Shown: in pieces, positions 1 to 10,000 of the stretch
Layout: each line of letters opens with the position of its first letter
How positions within the stretch are numbered: the first letter of the stretch is position 1
Origin: Hyphomicrobiales bacterium
GTDB lineage: Bacteria > Pseudomonadota > Alphaproteobacteria > Rhizobiales > Xanthobacteraceae
Direction: 5' to 3'
DNA length: 32,019 bases
Assembly: GCA_021323775.1 (NCBI GenBank)
Contig: JAJPKK010000163.1
Location: forward strand, 1 to 32,019
Program-made: the position numbers and the translations under genes
Notes under the pieces: generated by a model
What the model was told of the DNA's origin: nothing
The model's database searches: none
The model's input: the letters and a program-made list of their open reading frames with translations, nothing else

Positions 1-2696
1 AGGAAGCTCGCGGCATCGTCGCGACTGATGCCGAATGTGGTCTGCGTGAGATCGTTGGTGCCGAAGGAGAAGAACTCCGCGGTCTCGGCGATTTCGCCGG
101 CCTTGAGGGCTGCGCGCGGCAGCTCGATCATGGTGCCGACCTGATAATCGAGCGTCTGGCCGGTCTCCTCCGCTACCGCCTTGGCCATGGCGTCGATGCG
201 CGCCTTGACCAGGTCGAATTCCATTTTCGTGGCGATCAGCGGCACCATCACCTCGGGCACGACCGGCTTGCCGGTGCGTTTGCCGGCCGCAACCGCGGCC
301 TCAAAGATGGCGCGCCCCTGCATTTCGGCGATCTCCGGATATGCGATCGCAAGGCGGCAGCCGCGGAAGCCGAGCATCGGGTTGAATTCCCGCAATTGAC
401 GGGAACGGTCCGCCAGTTTCTTCGGATCGGCGTTCATGGCCGCCGCGACCTCGGCGATTTCCGCCTCGCTGTGCGGCAGGAACTCGTGCAGCGGCGGATC
501 GAGCAGCCTGATCGTCACCGGCAGGCCGGCCATGATCTCGAACAGTGCGATGAAATCGTCGCGCTGCATCGGCAACAGCTTGGCGAGCGCGGCGCGGCGG
601 CTTCTTTCGTCGTCGGCAAGGATCATCTCGCGCACCGCGCGGATGCGATCGGCCTCGAAAAACATATGCTCGGTGCGGCACAGCCCGATGCCCTCGGCAC
701 CGAACCGCATGGCGACGCGAGCATCGTTCGGGGTGTCGGCGTTGGCGCGCACCTTGAGCCGGCGCATCTTGTCGGCCCACGCCATCAGGGTTGAGAATTC
801 GCCGGACAGCTCGGGCTCCAGCATGTTGACCTTTCCGGCCAGCACCTGCCCGGTCGAGCCATCGATGGTGATGATGTCGCCCTTGCGCAGCGTCGCGCCG
901 GCCGCCGAGAGCGTTGCCGCGACATAATCGACGCGGATCGCGCCTGCGCCGGACACGCAGGGCTTGCCCATGCCGCGCGCCACCACGGCGGCATGGGACG
1001 TCATGCCGCCGCGGGTGGTGAGAATGCCTTCTGCCGCGTGCATGCCGTGGATGTCTTCGGGGCTCGTCTCGATCCGCACCAGGATCACCTTGCGCCCTTG
1101 GGTTTTCAGAAGCTCCGCTTCGTCGGAGGAGAAGACGATCTCGCCGCAGGCGGCGCCCGGAGACGCAGGCAGGCCCGAGGCGATAATCTGGCGGCTGGCG
1201 TTCGGATCGATGGTCGGATGGAGAAGCTGATCGAGCGTACCGGGTTCGATCCTCATCACCGCATCGTCGCGGCCGATAAGGCCCTCGTCCGCAAGCTCGA
1301 CGGCGATGCGCAGCGCCGCCTTGGCGGTGCGCTTGCCGGCCCGCGTCTGCAGCATCCACAGCTTGCCCTGCTCGACCGTGAATTCGAGGTCCTGCATGTC
1401 GCGGTAATGCTTCTCCAGGCGGGCGCAAATCTGCGCCAGCTCTTCGTAAACCGCCGGCATGGCGTGCTCCAGCGACGGCTTGTCGGAACCCGCTTCCTGT
1501 CGCGCAGCCTCGGTGATTTCCTGCGGCGTGCGGATGCCGGCGACCACGTCCTCGCCCTGGGCGTTGATGAGGAATTCGCCATAGAGCCGTTTCTCGCCGG
1601 TCGACGGGTTGCGCGTGAAAGCAACCCCCGTGGCGGACGTGTCGCCCATATTGCCGAACACCATGGCCTGCACGTTGACCGCGGTGCCCCAGCTCTCGGG
1701 AATCGAATGCAGGCGCCGGTAGGTGATGGCGCGCTGGTTCATCCACGAGCCGAACACCGCGCCGATCGCCCCCCACAACTGCGCGTGCGGGTCCTGCGGA
1801 AACGGTGCGCCGCGCAGTTTTTCGATCCGCGCCTTGAAGCTCGTGACGAGCTCCGCCCAATCCTCAGCGCCGAGGTCGGTATCAAGCGCGTAGCCGTTGC
1901 GGTCCTTGTGCTCGTCGAGAATCTCCTCGAACACGTGGTGCTCGATCCCCAGCACCACATTCGCATACATCGTGATGAACCGCCGGTAAGAGTCATAGGC
2001 GAAACGGCGATCGCCTGAGTTCTTCGCCAGCGCCTCGACGGTTACGTCGTTGAGCCCAAGATTGAGCACGGTGTCCATCATGCCGGGCATCGAGGCGCGC
2101 GCGCCGGAGCGCACCGAGACGAGCAGCGGATTGTCGCCGTCGCCAAAGATCTTGCCTCCCGCGAGCCGGCCGACTTCTGCGAGCGCGGCCTCGACCTCGG
2201 CCTTCAGCTCCGCCGGGTAGGTCTTGCCGTGACCGTAGAAGTAGCTGCACGCCTCGGTCGTGATCGTGAAGCCGGGCGGAACCGGCAGTCCGAGATTGGC
2301 CATTTCGGCGAGATTGGCGCCCTTGCCGCCCAGGAGGTTGCGCAGGTCGCTGCTACCCTCGGCCTTGCCGCCGCCGAAAGCGTAGACCCATTTTGCGGGG
2401 CGAGCTTTGGCGGCCCCCTGCCTCCCTCCCTCTGCGGGCGGAGCGGCGGAGAGCGATTTGCCAGCGCGCGCTTGCGGGTCGGGACGGGAGGCGTTCGCAA
2501 CGGCGCGCTTTCCCGCGAGGGCGGGCGCAACGGCAGCCGACTCGCGCGGGGCGGAAATGCTTTTGCGCGCCGGCGTCTTTTTCGCGGCGGCCTTTTTCGC
2601 CGAGGCCGCAGCCTTCCGGCGCGCCGTCTTTCGCGACGTGCGCGCCGCCTTGCCTAAAGGAAGGCGTGCACGCGGAGGCTTGGTGGACTTCGCCAT
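1..2696 (-). CDS. ppdK: Pyruvate phosphate dikinase, C-terminus beyond window edge
   Basis: PPDK interconverts pyruvate + ATP + Pi and phosphoenolpyruvate + AMP + PPi in the cytosol. From the ATG at 2696 the frame stays open to the edge (about 898 codons). It shows the N-terminal nucleotide-binding domain (KWVYAFGGG near residue 102, then LLGGKGANLAEM), the phosphohistidine loop GGMTSHAAVVARGMG with the catalytic His codon near 993-995 and the regulatory Thr two residues before it, and the PEP-domain motif GTNDLTQTTFGISRDD at the edge. The catalytic Cys segment would lie outside the window. The first about 100 residues are not part of the usual enzyme, which normally starts close to KWVY; they are Lys/Ala/Arg-rich and histone-H1-like. 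The gene is last in the glyQ-CDGSH-glyS-ppdK run. The far upstream start is the only in-frame ATG seen before the core; a downstream non-ATG start cannot be excluded. Confidence 0.95.
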   Translation of the reverse strand, partial: MAKSTKPPRARLPLGKAARTSRKTARRKAAASAKKAAAKKTPARKSISAPRESAAVAPALAGKRAVANASRPDPQARAGKSLSAAPPAEGGRQGAAKARPAKWVYAFGGGKAEGSSDLRNLLGGKGANLAEMANLGLPVPPGFTITTEACSYFYGHGKTYPAELKAEVEAALAEVGRLAGGKIFGDGDNPLLVSVRSGARASMPGMMDTVLNLGLNDVTVEALAKNSGDRRFAYDSYRRFITMYANVVLGIEHHVFEEILDEHKDRNGYALDTDLGAEDWAELVTSFKARIEKLRGAPFPQDPHAQLWGAIGAVFGSWMNQRAITYRRLHSIPESWGTAVNVQAMVFGNMGDTSATGVAFTRNPSTGEKRLYGEFLINAQGEDVVAGIRTPQEITEAARQEAGSDKPSLEHAMPAVYEELAQICARLEKHYRDMQDLEFTVEQGKLWMLQTRAGKRTAKAALRIAVELADEGLIGRDDAVMRIEPGTLDQLLHPTIDPNASRQIIASGLPASPGAACGEIVFSSDEAELLKTQGRKVILVRIETSPEDIHGMHAAEGILTTRGGMTSHAAVVARGMGKPCVSGAGAIRVDYVAATLSAAGATLRKGDIITIDGSTGQVLAGKVNMLEPELSGEFSTLMAWADKMRRLKVRANADTPNDARVAMRFGAEGIGLCRTEHMFFEADRIRAVREMILADDERSRRAALAKLLPMQRDDFIALFEIMAGLPVTIRLLDPPLHEFLPHSEAEIAEVAAAMNADPKKLADRSRQLREFNPMLGFRGCRLAIAYPEIAEMQGRAIFEAAVAAGKRTGKPVVPEVMVPLIATKMEFDLVKARIDAMAKAVAEETGQTLDYQVGTMIELPRAALKAGEIAETAEFFSFGTNDLTQTTFGISRDDAASF

Positions 2697-2850
2697 AACG
2701 ATGTCTCGTCATTCAAGTTTTCGGCTCCGAAAAAGCACGGTCGGCCCGGCCCTGCAACTCCTTAAGGGCAGGAAGATAGTACCCGTTGGCGGCGCGGCCC
2801 GGATGAAGCGCCGGCTTTGCGGGCGCGTAAACCGGGGCCGGAGTTGAGCG

Positions 2851-2942
2851 CGTAGCCCGGATTGAGCGCGGCGAAATCCGGGGTCACCCTATCCATGCGG
2901 CAATGCGGTCCCCGGGTTTCGCTGGCGCTGAGCAGGGCTACG
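2851..2942. repeat. Type B dispersed inverted repeat (gtagcccgg family)
   Basis: An imperfect inverted repeat opening with cgtagcccggattgagcg and closing with ttcgctggcgctgagcagggctacg. The arms are about 35 bases and can fold into a long hairpin. It sits 6 bp past the glyS stop, within the 251-bp gap between glyS and ppdK, and could act as a transcription or mRNA-stability element; that role is inferred. Related copies occur near 6905, 7041, 23195, 24141 and 25557. No convincing ppdK promoter was seen in the rest of this gap. Confidence 0.7.
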
Positions 2943-2947
2943 AGGCG

Positions 2948-5200
2948 CTATCCCGCAATCCTGGAGAAATCCGCGACCGTGCCGGTGGCGGCGCGGATGC
3001 GGTTGAGGAGCTTGAGCCGGTTCGCCCGCACCGGCGGGTCGTCCACGTTGACCGTCACCTTGTCGAAAAAGGCATCCACATGCGGGCGCAGCTTCGCCAT
3101 AGCGCTCATGGCGGCGGCGAAATCTTCGCGCGCCACCGCCGCGGATGCCTCGGCGGCGGCGGTATCGATGGCGCGCGCCAACTCCCATTCCTCGGCCTGT
3201 CGATAGAGTTCGGCGGAAGGCTCGCCGGTATATTCGGTTTTGTCGCGCCGCTCCTCGATGCGGATGATGTTGGTGGCGCGCTTGTAGCCGGCGAGAAGAT
3301 TTTTGCCGTCCTCGGTGTCGAGGAATTTGCCGAGCGCTTCCACGCGGCGCACGATGAGGAGGAGATCGTCCTGCTCGTAGATCGGTTCGCCCTCGGCAAT
3401 GAAACGAGCTCCAACATGAAGGGCAGCATTAACGAGATCGTGTCGCGCGCCTTGCTCCTTTAGCAACACGACCAGACGATCCGCAAAAAATCCGACCAGG
3501 TCTTCGCGAGTATCGTCAACGGATAAAACTTCTCCTGGGCCAACGATGTGCCGGTCGATTTCCCGGTAAGCCAAATCCACCACTTGTTTTAAACGAAGAC
3601 GAATTTCGTTGCTTAACACTAGGCGAACAATCCCCAAAGCGGCCCTTCTTAAGGCGTAAGGATCCTTTGATCCGGTCGGCCTCTCATCAATCGCCCAAAA
3701 TCCCACCAGCGTGTCGAACTTGTCCGCCAGCGCCACCGCAACCGACACCGGATTGCCCGGCACGCGATCGCCTGGCCCCACTGGCTTGTAGTGCTCCTCG
3801 CAGGCCACGGCGACGCTCTCGTCCTCGCCGGTCGCCCGCGCATAGTATTTCCCCATCAGCCCTTGCAGCTCGGGAAACTCGCCCACCATGCCGGTCAAGA
3901 GATCAGCCTTGGCAAGCCGCGCCGCACGCCTCGCCTTCTCCGCATCCGCGCCGAGGAGCGGCGCAAGCTCCGCAGCCAGCCGCTCAATGCGCTCAATGCG
4001 CTCCCACTGCGTGCCGAGCTTCTCGTGGAATACGATGTCCTTGAACTTCATGAGCCGCATGTCGAGCGGCACGTCGCGCCAGTGCCTGAGATCGGTCTCG
4101 TAGAAGAACTTCGCGTCGGCGAGGCGCGCCCGGATGACGCGCTCGTTGCCGGCGACGATGGCGGCGCCGCCATCCGCCGCCTCGGTATTGGCGACAAGGA
4201 TGAACTTGTTGGCGAGCGCGGGCCGCCCTTCACCTCCTCGTGGGCCGCTCTTCTCCTCTCCCCCTTGCGGGGAGAGAGAAGAAACCGGCGAGCCCTGCGT
4301 TCCCTCTGGCGCCGGCTGGGCGCGCACCACGAAGCACTTCTGGTTCACCCTGATCGTGGTGCGGATCACCTCCGGCGGCAGGCGCAGGAAGTCGTGATCG
4401 AACGTGCCCATCAGCACCACGGGCCATTCCACCAGGCCCGCGACCTCCTCAAGCAGCGCCGGATCCTCGACCAGCTCGAAGCCCTGCGCAAAGGCGAGGT
4501 GCTTGGCGTCGGTCAGGATGATCTCCCGGCGCCGCGCCGGGTCGAGCACCACCTTGGCGCGTTCGAGCTTGGCGGCATAGTCGGCGAAGTGGCTGGCGTG
4601 GATCACCCGCGGCGCCAGGAACCGATGCCCGCGCGTGGCGTTGCCGGCCGCAATGCCGTCCACCGCGAAGGGCACGATATCAGGGGTCTCGGTCTCCGGC
4701 CCGAAAGTCGCGAGGATCGAGTGTAGCGGACGCACCCAGGCAAGCGCGCCGGAGCGCGACGAGCGCTCGCCCCAGCGCATGGATTTCGGCCACGGAAAGG
4801 TGCGGATCACCACGGGCAGGATTTCAGCCAGCACGTCGATCGCAGGGCGGCCCGGCTTCTCGACCAGGGCGACGTAGAATTCGCCCTTCTTAGGATCCCT
4901 CTGGATCGTCGCCTCCGCGATCGAGGCAAGCCCCGCGCTCTTGAGGAACCCCTGCACCGCCGCCTCGGGCGCGCCGACCCGCGGCCCCTTCTTTTCCTCC
5001 TTGAGGTCAGGCTGGCGCGCCGGAATGCCTTGCACGGCCAGTGCCAGCCGCCGCGGCGTCGCGAAGGCGGTTGCGCCCTCGTAGACGAGCCCGGCATCGA
5101 CCAGCCGGTCCGTCACCATTTTGCGTAAATCCTCCGCCGCCCGCGCCTGCATGCGTGCCGGGATTTCCTCGGAGAAGAGTTCAAGCAGGAGGTCGGGCAT
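2948..5200 (-). CDS. glyS: Glycyl-tRNA synthetase beta subunit
   Basis: Beta subunit of the alpha2beta2 bacterial glycyl-tRNA synthetase, which with GlyQ charges tRNA-Gly. The N-terminus [18 protein letters not shown] is the classic GlyS start, so I use the ATG at 5200 although the frame is open further upstream. The family segments RHL-like [15 protein letters not shown] (about 251-265), [10 protein letters not shown] (331-340) and the helical C-terminal half are present. The product is 750 residues, longer than the roughly 690 of E. coli. Most of the excess is a low-complexity Pro/Gly/Glu insert at about residues 294-328, between the conserved FVVR and ANKFILVAN, encoded by a palindromic repeat. 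The start lies 20 bp after the CDGSH gene, so the two are probably co-transcribed with glyQ. Confidence 0.95.
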   Translation of the reverse strand: MPDLLLELFSEEIPARMQARAAEDLRKMVTDRLVDAGLVYEGATAFATPRRLALAVQGIPARQPDLKEEKKGPRVGAPEAAVQGFLKSAGLASIAEATIQRDPKKGEFYVALVEKPGRPAIDVLAEILPVVIRTFPWPKSMRWGERSSRSGALAWVRPLHSILATFGPETETPDIVPFAVDGIAAGNATRGHRFLAPRVIHASHFADYAAKLERAKVVLDPARRREIILTDAKHLAFAQGFELVEDPALLEEVAGLVEWPVVLMGTFDHDFLRLPPEVIRTTIRVNQKCFVVRAQPAPEGTQGSPVSSLSPQGGEEKSGPRGGEGRPALANKFILVANTEAADGGAAIVAGNERVIRARLADAKFFYETDLRHWRDVPLDMRLMKFKDIVFHEKLGTQWERIERIERLAAELAPLLGADAEKARRAARLAKADLLTGMVGEFPELQGLMGKYYARATGEDESVAVACEEHYKPVGPGDRVPGNPVSVAVALADKFDTLVGFWAIDERPTGSKDPYALRRAALGIVRLVLSNEIRLRLKQVVDLAYREIDRHIVGPGEVLSVDDTREDLVGFFADRLVVLLKEQGARHDLVNAALHVGARFIAEGEPIYEQDDLLLIVRRVEALGKFLDTEDGKNLLAGYKRATNIIRIEERRDKTEYTGEPSAELYRQAEEWELARAIDTAAAEASAAVAREDFAAAMSAMAKLRPHVDAFFDKVTVNVDDPPVRANRLKLLNRIRAATGTVADFSRIAG
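4251..4283. repeat. Palindromic repeat inside glyS coding sequence
   Basis: A small stem-loop with a perfect 8-bp core (ctctcccc / ggggagag at 4256-4263 and 4269-4276) extended by CT-rich and AG-rich flanks, loop around cttgc. On the minus strand it encodes part of the Ser/Pro/Gly/Glu-rich GlyS insert in frame. This type of palindrome normally lies between genes in GC-rich alphaproteobacteria, and rarely in conserved coding sequence. Confidence 0.7.
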
Positions 5201-5219
5201 CAGGGTCCGCTTTAAGGGC

Positions 5220-5468
5220 TCACACCGGCAACGCGTTATGCGCGCCGCTGCACAGCGGCTGCGTGGTGGTCTGCTTGCAGGCGCAGAACCACACCTGTTT
5301 GCTCTCCGGCGCCGTCCACTGCACCGGCGTGAATGCGGAGCCTTTGTGCGAGCCGTCGCAGAACGGCTGGTTCTTTGACTTGCCGCACGCGCACCACCAA
5401 TAGTCCTTGCCGGCCTCGACATCGATGCCGATCGGCTGCCGTCCGGCAATCGCGCCCTTCTCCGCCAT
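5220..5468 (-). CDS. CDGSH-type iron-sulfur protein (two CDGSH-like motifs)
   Basis: A small protein of 82 residues with two tandem CDGSH-type [2Fe-2S] ligand motifs. The first, [16 protein letters not shown], matches the 3-Cys-1-His consensus exactly. The second, [16 protein letters not shown], keeps the Cys and His ligands but reads CSGAH. Such proteins carry redox-active or transferable 2Fe-2S clusters; the specific role here is unknown. The start at 5468 is chosen because a strong GAGGAGG-like ribosome-binding site sits just upstream; an upstream ATG at 5507 lacks one. It lies between glyQ and glyS, 20 bp before glyS, suggesting co-expression with glycyl-tRNA synthetase. No signal peptide is visible, so a cytosolic location is expected. 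Confidence 0.9.
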   Translation of the reverse strand: MAEKGAIAGRQPIGIDVEAGKDYWWCACGKSKNQPFCDGSHKGSAFTPVQWTAPESKQVWFCACKQTTTQPLCSGAHNALPV

Positions 5469-5483
5469 CGTCCACCTCCTCAA

Positions 5484-5548
5484 GATCAGCCCACAGGATC
5501 GGTTCACGAGATCAGTTTACAAGATCGGCTCACAAGATCGGCTCACAA
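5484..5548. repeat. Five tandem 13-bp repeats
   Basis: Five head-to-tail 13-base units beginning gatc: gatcagcccacag, gatcggttcacga, gatcagtttacaa, then gatcggctcacaa twice (5523-5535 and 5536-5548). They fill the gap between the glyQ stop and the CDGSH ribosome-binding site. The last two units are identical, suggesting recent expansion. On the minus strand the array is in the leader of the CDGSH gene; a role in expression is possible but not shown. Confidence 0.9.
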
Positions 5549-5585
5549 GATGACTGCCTGTCCAGATGAATTGCCTGTCCGCAGC

Positions 5586-6515
5586 TCAGTGCGTGCCGCC
5601 GCCTGCGGTCTTGAGCCAGGCTTCGCCGCAGGCTCTGGCGAGATCGCGCACCCGCAGGATGTAGCTCTGCCGCTCGGTGACCGATATGACGCCGCGGGCG
5701 TCGAGCAGGTTGAAGATGTGGCTCGCCTTGATGCACTGGTCATAGGCGGGCAGCGCCATCAGGTGGTGCGCGTGTTCCGTATCCCAGCCGGCGTCGAGAT
5801 ACTTGCGGCACGCCGCCTCTGCCATGCGGAATTGCTCGAACAGCATGTCGGTGTCGGCGAATTCGAAATTGTGGCGCGAATATTCCTGTTCTGCCTGCAG
5901 AAACACGTCGCGATACATGACTTTCTGATTGCCGGCGCGGCCGTTGAAGTTGAGGTCCATGATGCTGTCGACGCCCTGCAGGTAGCAGGCGAGCCGCTCC
6001 AGGCCATATGTCAATTCGCCGGATACCGGCGCGCATTCGAAGCCCGCGACCTGCTGGAAATAGGTGAACTGTGACACCTCCATGCCGTCGCACCAGCATT
6101 CCCAGCCGAGTCCCCAGGCGCCGAGCGTCGGGCTCTCCCAGTCGTCCTCCACAAAGCGCAGGTCGTGAAACGCCTTGTCGATGCCGATGGCGGCAAGCGA
6201 ATTGAGGTAAAGGTCCTGCAGCTCAGGCGGCGACGGCTTGAGGATGACCTGGAACTGGTAATAGTGCTGCAGCCGGTTGGGATTCTCGCCATAGCGGCCG
6301 TCCTTGGGGCGGCGCGACGGCTGCACATAGGCGGCGTTCCAGGCGTGGGGCCCGAGCGCCCGCAGCGTGGTGGCCGGATGAAACGTCCCTGCCCCAACCT
6401 CCATGTCGTAAGGCTGAAGGATGACGCAGCCGTAATCCGCCCAATAGCGCTGCAGGGCGAGGATCAGGCCCTGGAACGAGCGGTCGGGACGCATATGCGG
6501 CGGCAGTTCGGCCAT
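5586..6515 (-). CDS. glyQ: Glycyl-tRNA synthetase alpha subunit
   Basis: Catalytic alpha subunit of bacterial-type glycyl-tRNA synthetase, forming glycyl-adenylate and working with GlyS. The 309-residue product has the usual family length. It contains the characteristic start of the class II core ([29 protein letters not shown]), the [18 protein letters not shown] segment with ATP-binding Arg residues, [19 protein letters not shown] and the final motif region [27 protein letters not shown]. The ATG at 6515 gives the standard N-terminus. It is the first gene of the minus-strand run; the 544-bp region upstream holds only repeat-like sequence and, by position, its promoter. Confidence 0.97.
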   Translation of the reverse strand: MAELPPHMRPDRSFQGLILALQRYWADYGCVILQPYDMEVGAGTFHPATTLRALGPHAWNAAYVQPSRRPKDGRYGENPNRLQHYYQFQVILKPSPPELQDLYLNSLAAIGIDKAFHDLRFVEDDWESPTLGAWGLGWECWCDGMEVSQFTYFQQVAGFECAPVSGELTYGLERLACYLQGVDSIMDLNFNGRAGNQKVMYRDVFLQAEQEYSRHNFEFADTDMLFEQFRMAEAACRKYLDAGWDTEHAHHLMALPAYDQCIKASHIFNLLDARGVISVTERQSYILRVRDLARACGEAWLKTAGGGTH

Positions 6516-7059
6516 GACGGTGCTGTTTCTCGCGAGCTGGGTGCTTGAGTAACTTGTTTTCGCGGGCTTCCGAGCAACCCGGTCGGCGCGCGGAACCTAT
6601 AGGTGGCTTGCTCGCGGGCGGTCAAGCGCCGCGCGAACGCGGAGTCGGCGCTGAATCCCGAAAATTCCCTGCTATAGCGGTTCCCGGTCGCCTGGAATCA
6701 TTCGTAGGGTTGGCCAAAGGCCCGAAGCGCCTCGCCCACCAGCGCTCGCCCTTCGCGGACGGGTGGGCACGCCTCGCTTTGCCCACCCTACGCTGTTTCC
6801 ATATGACCGGAATCCGCTTTAAATTCGCTGCCAGCAGCGAGTTCAACGACGCGGCACCGATCGGCGAGGCGAAATCTGAGACTGCCGATCAAATGGCAAG
6901 GCTGCGCCGGGTTTCGCTGACGCTCAACCCGGGCTGCGGCCCCTCGGTTCCGTCACGGAACTCGAATTTCTTGGAAAGCGGTACCCACATGCAATTGCCT
7001 TGCCCACAAGCCGGGGGGCAGTGAGAAGTCGCGAGGAGGATGGCAGGTTTCGCTATCGC
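6516..7059. other. Gene-free region between yhaN and glyQ, rich in repeats
   Basis: No credible gene is present. The region carries one full type A inverted repeat, a half type B element near 6905-6938 and another repeat arm at 7041-7074 that runs into the end of yhaN. The remainder must contain the glyQ promoter, but I cannot point to convincing -35/-10 boxes. Short open frames here translate repeat sequence, such as VGKARRAHPSAKG, and are not supported as genes. Confidence 0.7.
6703..6792. repeat. Type A dispersed inverted repeat (gtagggtgggcaaag family)
   Basis: An inverted repeat starting cgtagggttggccaaagg and ending ctttgcccaccctacg, with an inner gggtgggcacgcctcg copy of the same motif. 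It can fold into a long branched hairpin. It lies between the minus-strand yhaN end and glyQ promoter region. Related copies are at 12656, 16494, 22279, 28732, 30260 and 32001. Confidence 0.8.
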
Positions 7060-7074
7060 TCAACCCACCCTGCG
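7041..7074. repeat. Repeat arm forming the 3' end of yhaN
   Basis: The sequence ggcaggtttcgctatcgctcaacccaccctgcg is a recognisable dispersed-repeat arm; a close match, ataggtttcgctttcgctcaacccatcctac, occurs at the end of the repeat at 12656-12741. The TGA of yhaN (7060-7062) and its last codons (RRVG) lie inside this arm. Confidence 0.65.
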
Positions 7075-10000
7075 CTCTCCTTCCTCGCTCATTGCCGGAG
7101 ACAGGTCGTGCTCGATGAGGAGCGGAGGCGGCACCGCGATCCGGGCCAGATCGACCATGTGGGCATGATGGGTAAACAACAGAACCTGGCTTGATGCCGC
7201 CACTGCTGCCAGCGTCCGCAGCGCCGCCCGCGCGCGTTTGTTGTCAAGGTTGAGCAAGAGGTCGTCGGCGATGAACGGCAGCGGCTCGTGCCGTGCATTG
7301 TGCTCCTGCACGACCGCGAGACGGAGCGCCAGGTAAAGCGCATCTACCGTCCCGTCGCTCAGCGCATCGATTTCAAGACTGCCGCGTATCGCATGTTCGG
7401 CGATCAGGATGATTTCGCCTCTTTCGCTGATGTCGGCGCGCAGGCCGCCATAGACGCCATCGGTCAATTCGGCGAACAGATGTTTTGCGCGCAGAAGGAT
7501 TGGCCCCTGGTTGCGGTCCCGGTAAATGTCGATCGCCGCACGCAGCAGCGTCTCCTGGACCGTGAGGTCGACATAGGCCTCGACCCCTTCGGCGATTTCC
7601 GCTTCGACGGTCGCGGCCTCCTGTATGAAGTCGGCCGCCTGGCTTTGTCCCAGCAGGATGTCGAAGTCGGCCTTAAGCGCCGCGCGATCCGAGAGCAGCT
7701 TGTCGATCCGCGCCTCGGTCTCCTCGCGATCGGCTTTCAGGCCGAGGAGGTCGGCAGGAATTTGGTCTGCCGGCGCATCATCGCATTCCGCAAACAGGGC
7801 GGCAAAATCGCGCCCGTCGCCGTCTTCGCGAACGCGCCTCTCGATTTTCTCGCGGGCGGCGAGGGCGCTGCGCTTCTCGGTCGATTTGCGCTCGATCTCC
7901 GGCAACGCGCCGGGATCTGTGCAGCCGGCCTGCGCGCATAGTCCGTCAAGAGCCGCCTGGCTGCGACGAAGCTTGTCTTTGGCGCGGTCACGCCGTTCAA
8001 CCTGGGGCTTCAATTGGTCCCTGAAGCCCTTGAGTTCCGTTGCCTGGTTGCGGGCTATGCGAAGGCGCTCCTCCAATTGGCGGCAGATTTCCGCGGCGTC
8101 GCCGGCCGCTGCCCCGGGCAGCATTGCGGCCACGTCGGCAACGGCATTGCGAAATGCGTCGCAATCTCGCCTCATGGCCTCGATCCGATGCGTCAGTTCA
8201 TCGATCTTGGATTTGGCGATGTCGATTTCATTCATGATCTCAAGGGTGGCGTATGCTGCCTCGATGGTCAAATTCGACGGCAAGCCGGCTTCCGCGAGGG
8301 CGGTGCGCCAGGCGGCCTCCCAGTTGTTGATGCGCGAGGTCAGGTTTTCCACCGCGTCGTCGGCGGCATCCTTGCGGGCCGATTGCGCACGGACCGCCTC
8401 ATCGGCTTTCTCGTAGAGCGCATTTGCATTGGCGACGTCCCGAAGAAGGTCTCGCGCCCGCTCCCGCAGGGCTTCCAGTTCGCAATCCTGCGGCGCGCCG
8501 ACGAATGCCGCCATCGCATCAACAAGCGCTTGCCGACCGGCGCACTCCCGTTCGGCGAGCTCCTTGATCGCGTCGCGCTCCCCTTCAAGCTCGTCGGCCG
8601 TCGCAATGGCGGCGCTTCGCTGCGCCAGCCAGTCGGCCATTTCGCCGGGCAGTTGCACCGTGATCAAACCGGCCGGCCACAGGGCGCGCCATTCCGCCAG
8701 CGCCCCTTCGCGGCGCGCGCAAAGCGCATCGATCTCTGCGGTTACGTCGGTCTTTTTTGCTTCCAGCTCCGCACCCCGACGTCTCAGCAGCGACAGCTCG
8801 GTCGACTCCCGCACGCGAGCGCGCAGAGTATCAACAGCCCGATCGGCCTCGCGCACGTGCTTCTCATAGGCGTCGGCGATCCGGCCATCGGGCGCGAAGC
8901 AGCGCGCCCGCTCCTCCAAGCCGGATTGACCATCAACATACAGAGCGCGCACAAGCCCCCAACCCTCGTCGCGAGTGTGGCGTGCCGCCGTCAAATCGTC
9001 TTCGGTGACAACATCGCCTGCCGTTTTCAGCGCGGCGATCCTTTGAACTGTTTCCTCTATGTCGCCGTTGAGCCGCCCGAGCGTGTCTCGAGCGTCTTTC
9101 ACTTGCTTATCCGCCTCGGCAAGCAATGCTGCGTAACGCGCCACGGTCTTTTCGGATGGAACCGCGATTTCCCTTAACAGGGACGCGCGCTCGGTTCCCA
9201 GACCCAGGCCGATGATCGTCTGGTTGAGTTTCTTGGTCTCCCGCGCAAGCGCGCGAGTCCGTTTCGCAATCTCAGCGTTGATATCGCCAAGCTTGTCGGC
9301 CGCCGTCAGGGCGCGAGAGAGATCGCCGACCGGGCGCGGCTTGGGAAGCTGCGCGGCCCGATCGCGGGCCTTGTTCAAGGCGCGCGCTTCCGCTTCGGCA
9401 TTCTTGCGCGCCGTCGCGCGCTGAGTGGCAAGCTCTTTGCCGGCATCTGCAAGCTTGTGTATCGCCTTGCGCTTGAGCGCCGAAGGCAGCTTGCTGGCAA
9501 GATCCGTCGGAGTGCAGTCGAGTTCGGCCTTGGCCAACAGGGCTCTGACGGCGGCATAAAGCTGCGCCCGCTCGGCTTCGCGCTTTGGGCTGTGAGTTTT
9601 ATAATCCTCGATGACCGGGCGGCGCTGCGCCAGTTTCTCGATCTCCCCGCTCCGCGCGAGGATGTCTTCGTCGATGGTAATCGCCGCAATACGGCGCTCC
9701 AAGTCGGCGATGGCGGCGGAGGCCTCATTGATCTCCTCGCCGGCGGCCTCGAGATCGGCCTCAACCCTGACGCGCTGCTGGGCGAATTCTGGAGGCAGTA
9801 CCGGCACGTCATCGAGGGCCTCGATCCGCTGCGTCAGGGCGCGGTGTTCGGCGCGCAGCGGCAGATTTCTTGCAATGCGCTCCAGACGGACGATGCTTGA
9901 CTCGATGCTCTTGCGCCGCTCGCGCATCTCCCGAAGTTCCGCGTCGGCCTCCTCGATGCGCTTTTCGCGCGTCCGGTACTCGGCGGGCGACACCGTGCGC

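Noticed and set aside
301-1860. 519-residue minus-strand open frame with His/Arg/Gly-rich product
   Set aside because: It overlaps ppdK in another frame of the same strand; ppdK carries all conserved motifs and this frame has no family features, as expected in high-GC DNA.
993-2018. 341-residue plus-strand open frame
   Set aside because: Antisense shadow of ppdK with no recognisable domain or ribosome-binding site.
2948-5449. GlyS starting at 5449 with an 83-residue N-terminal extension
   Set aside because: The extension lies inside the CDGSH gene in another frame; [12 protein letters not shown] at 5200 is the family start.
5484-5548. CRISPR array
   Set aside because: The units are contiguous 13-bp tandem copies with no unique spacers and no cas genes nearby.
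6545-7024. 159-residue plus-strand open frame between glyQ and yhaN
   Set aside because: Its sequence is mostly repeat arms of types A and B, with no domain or consistent ribosome-binding site.
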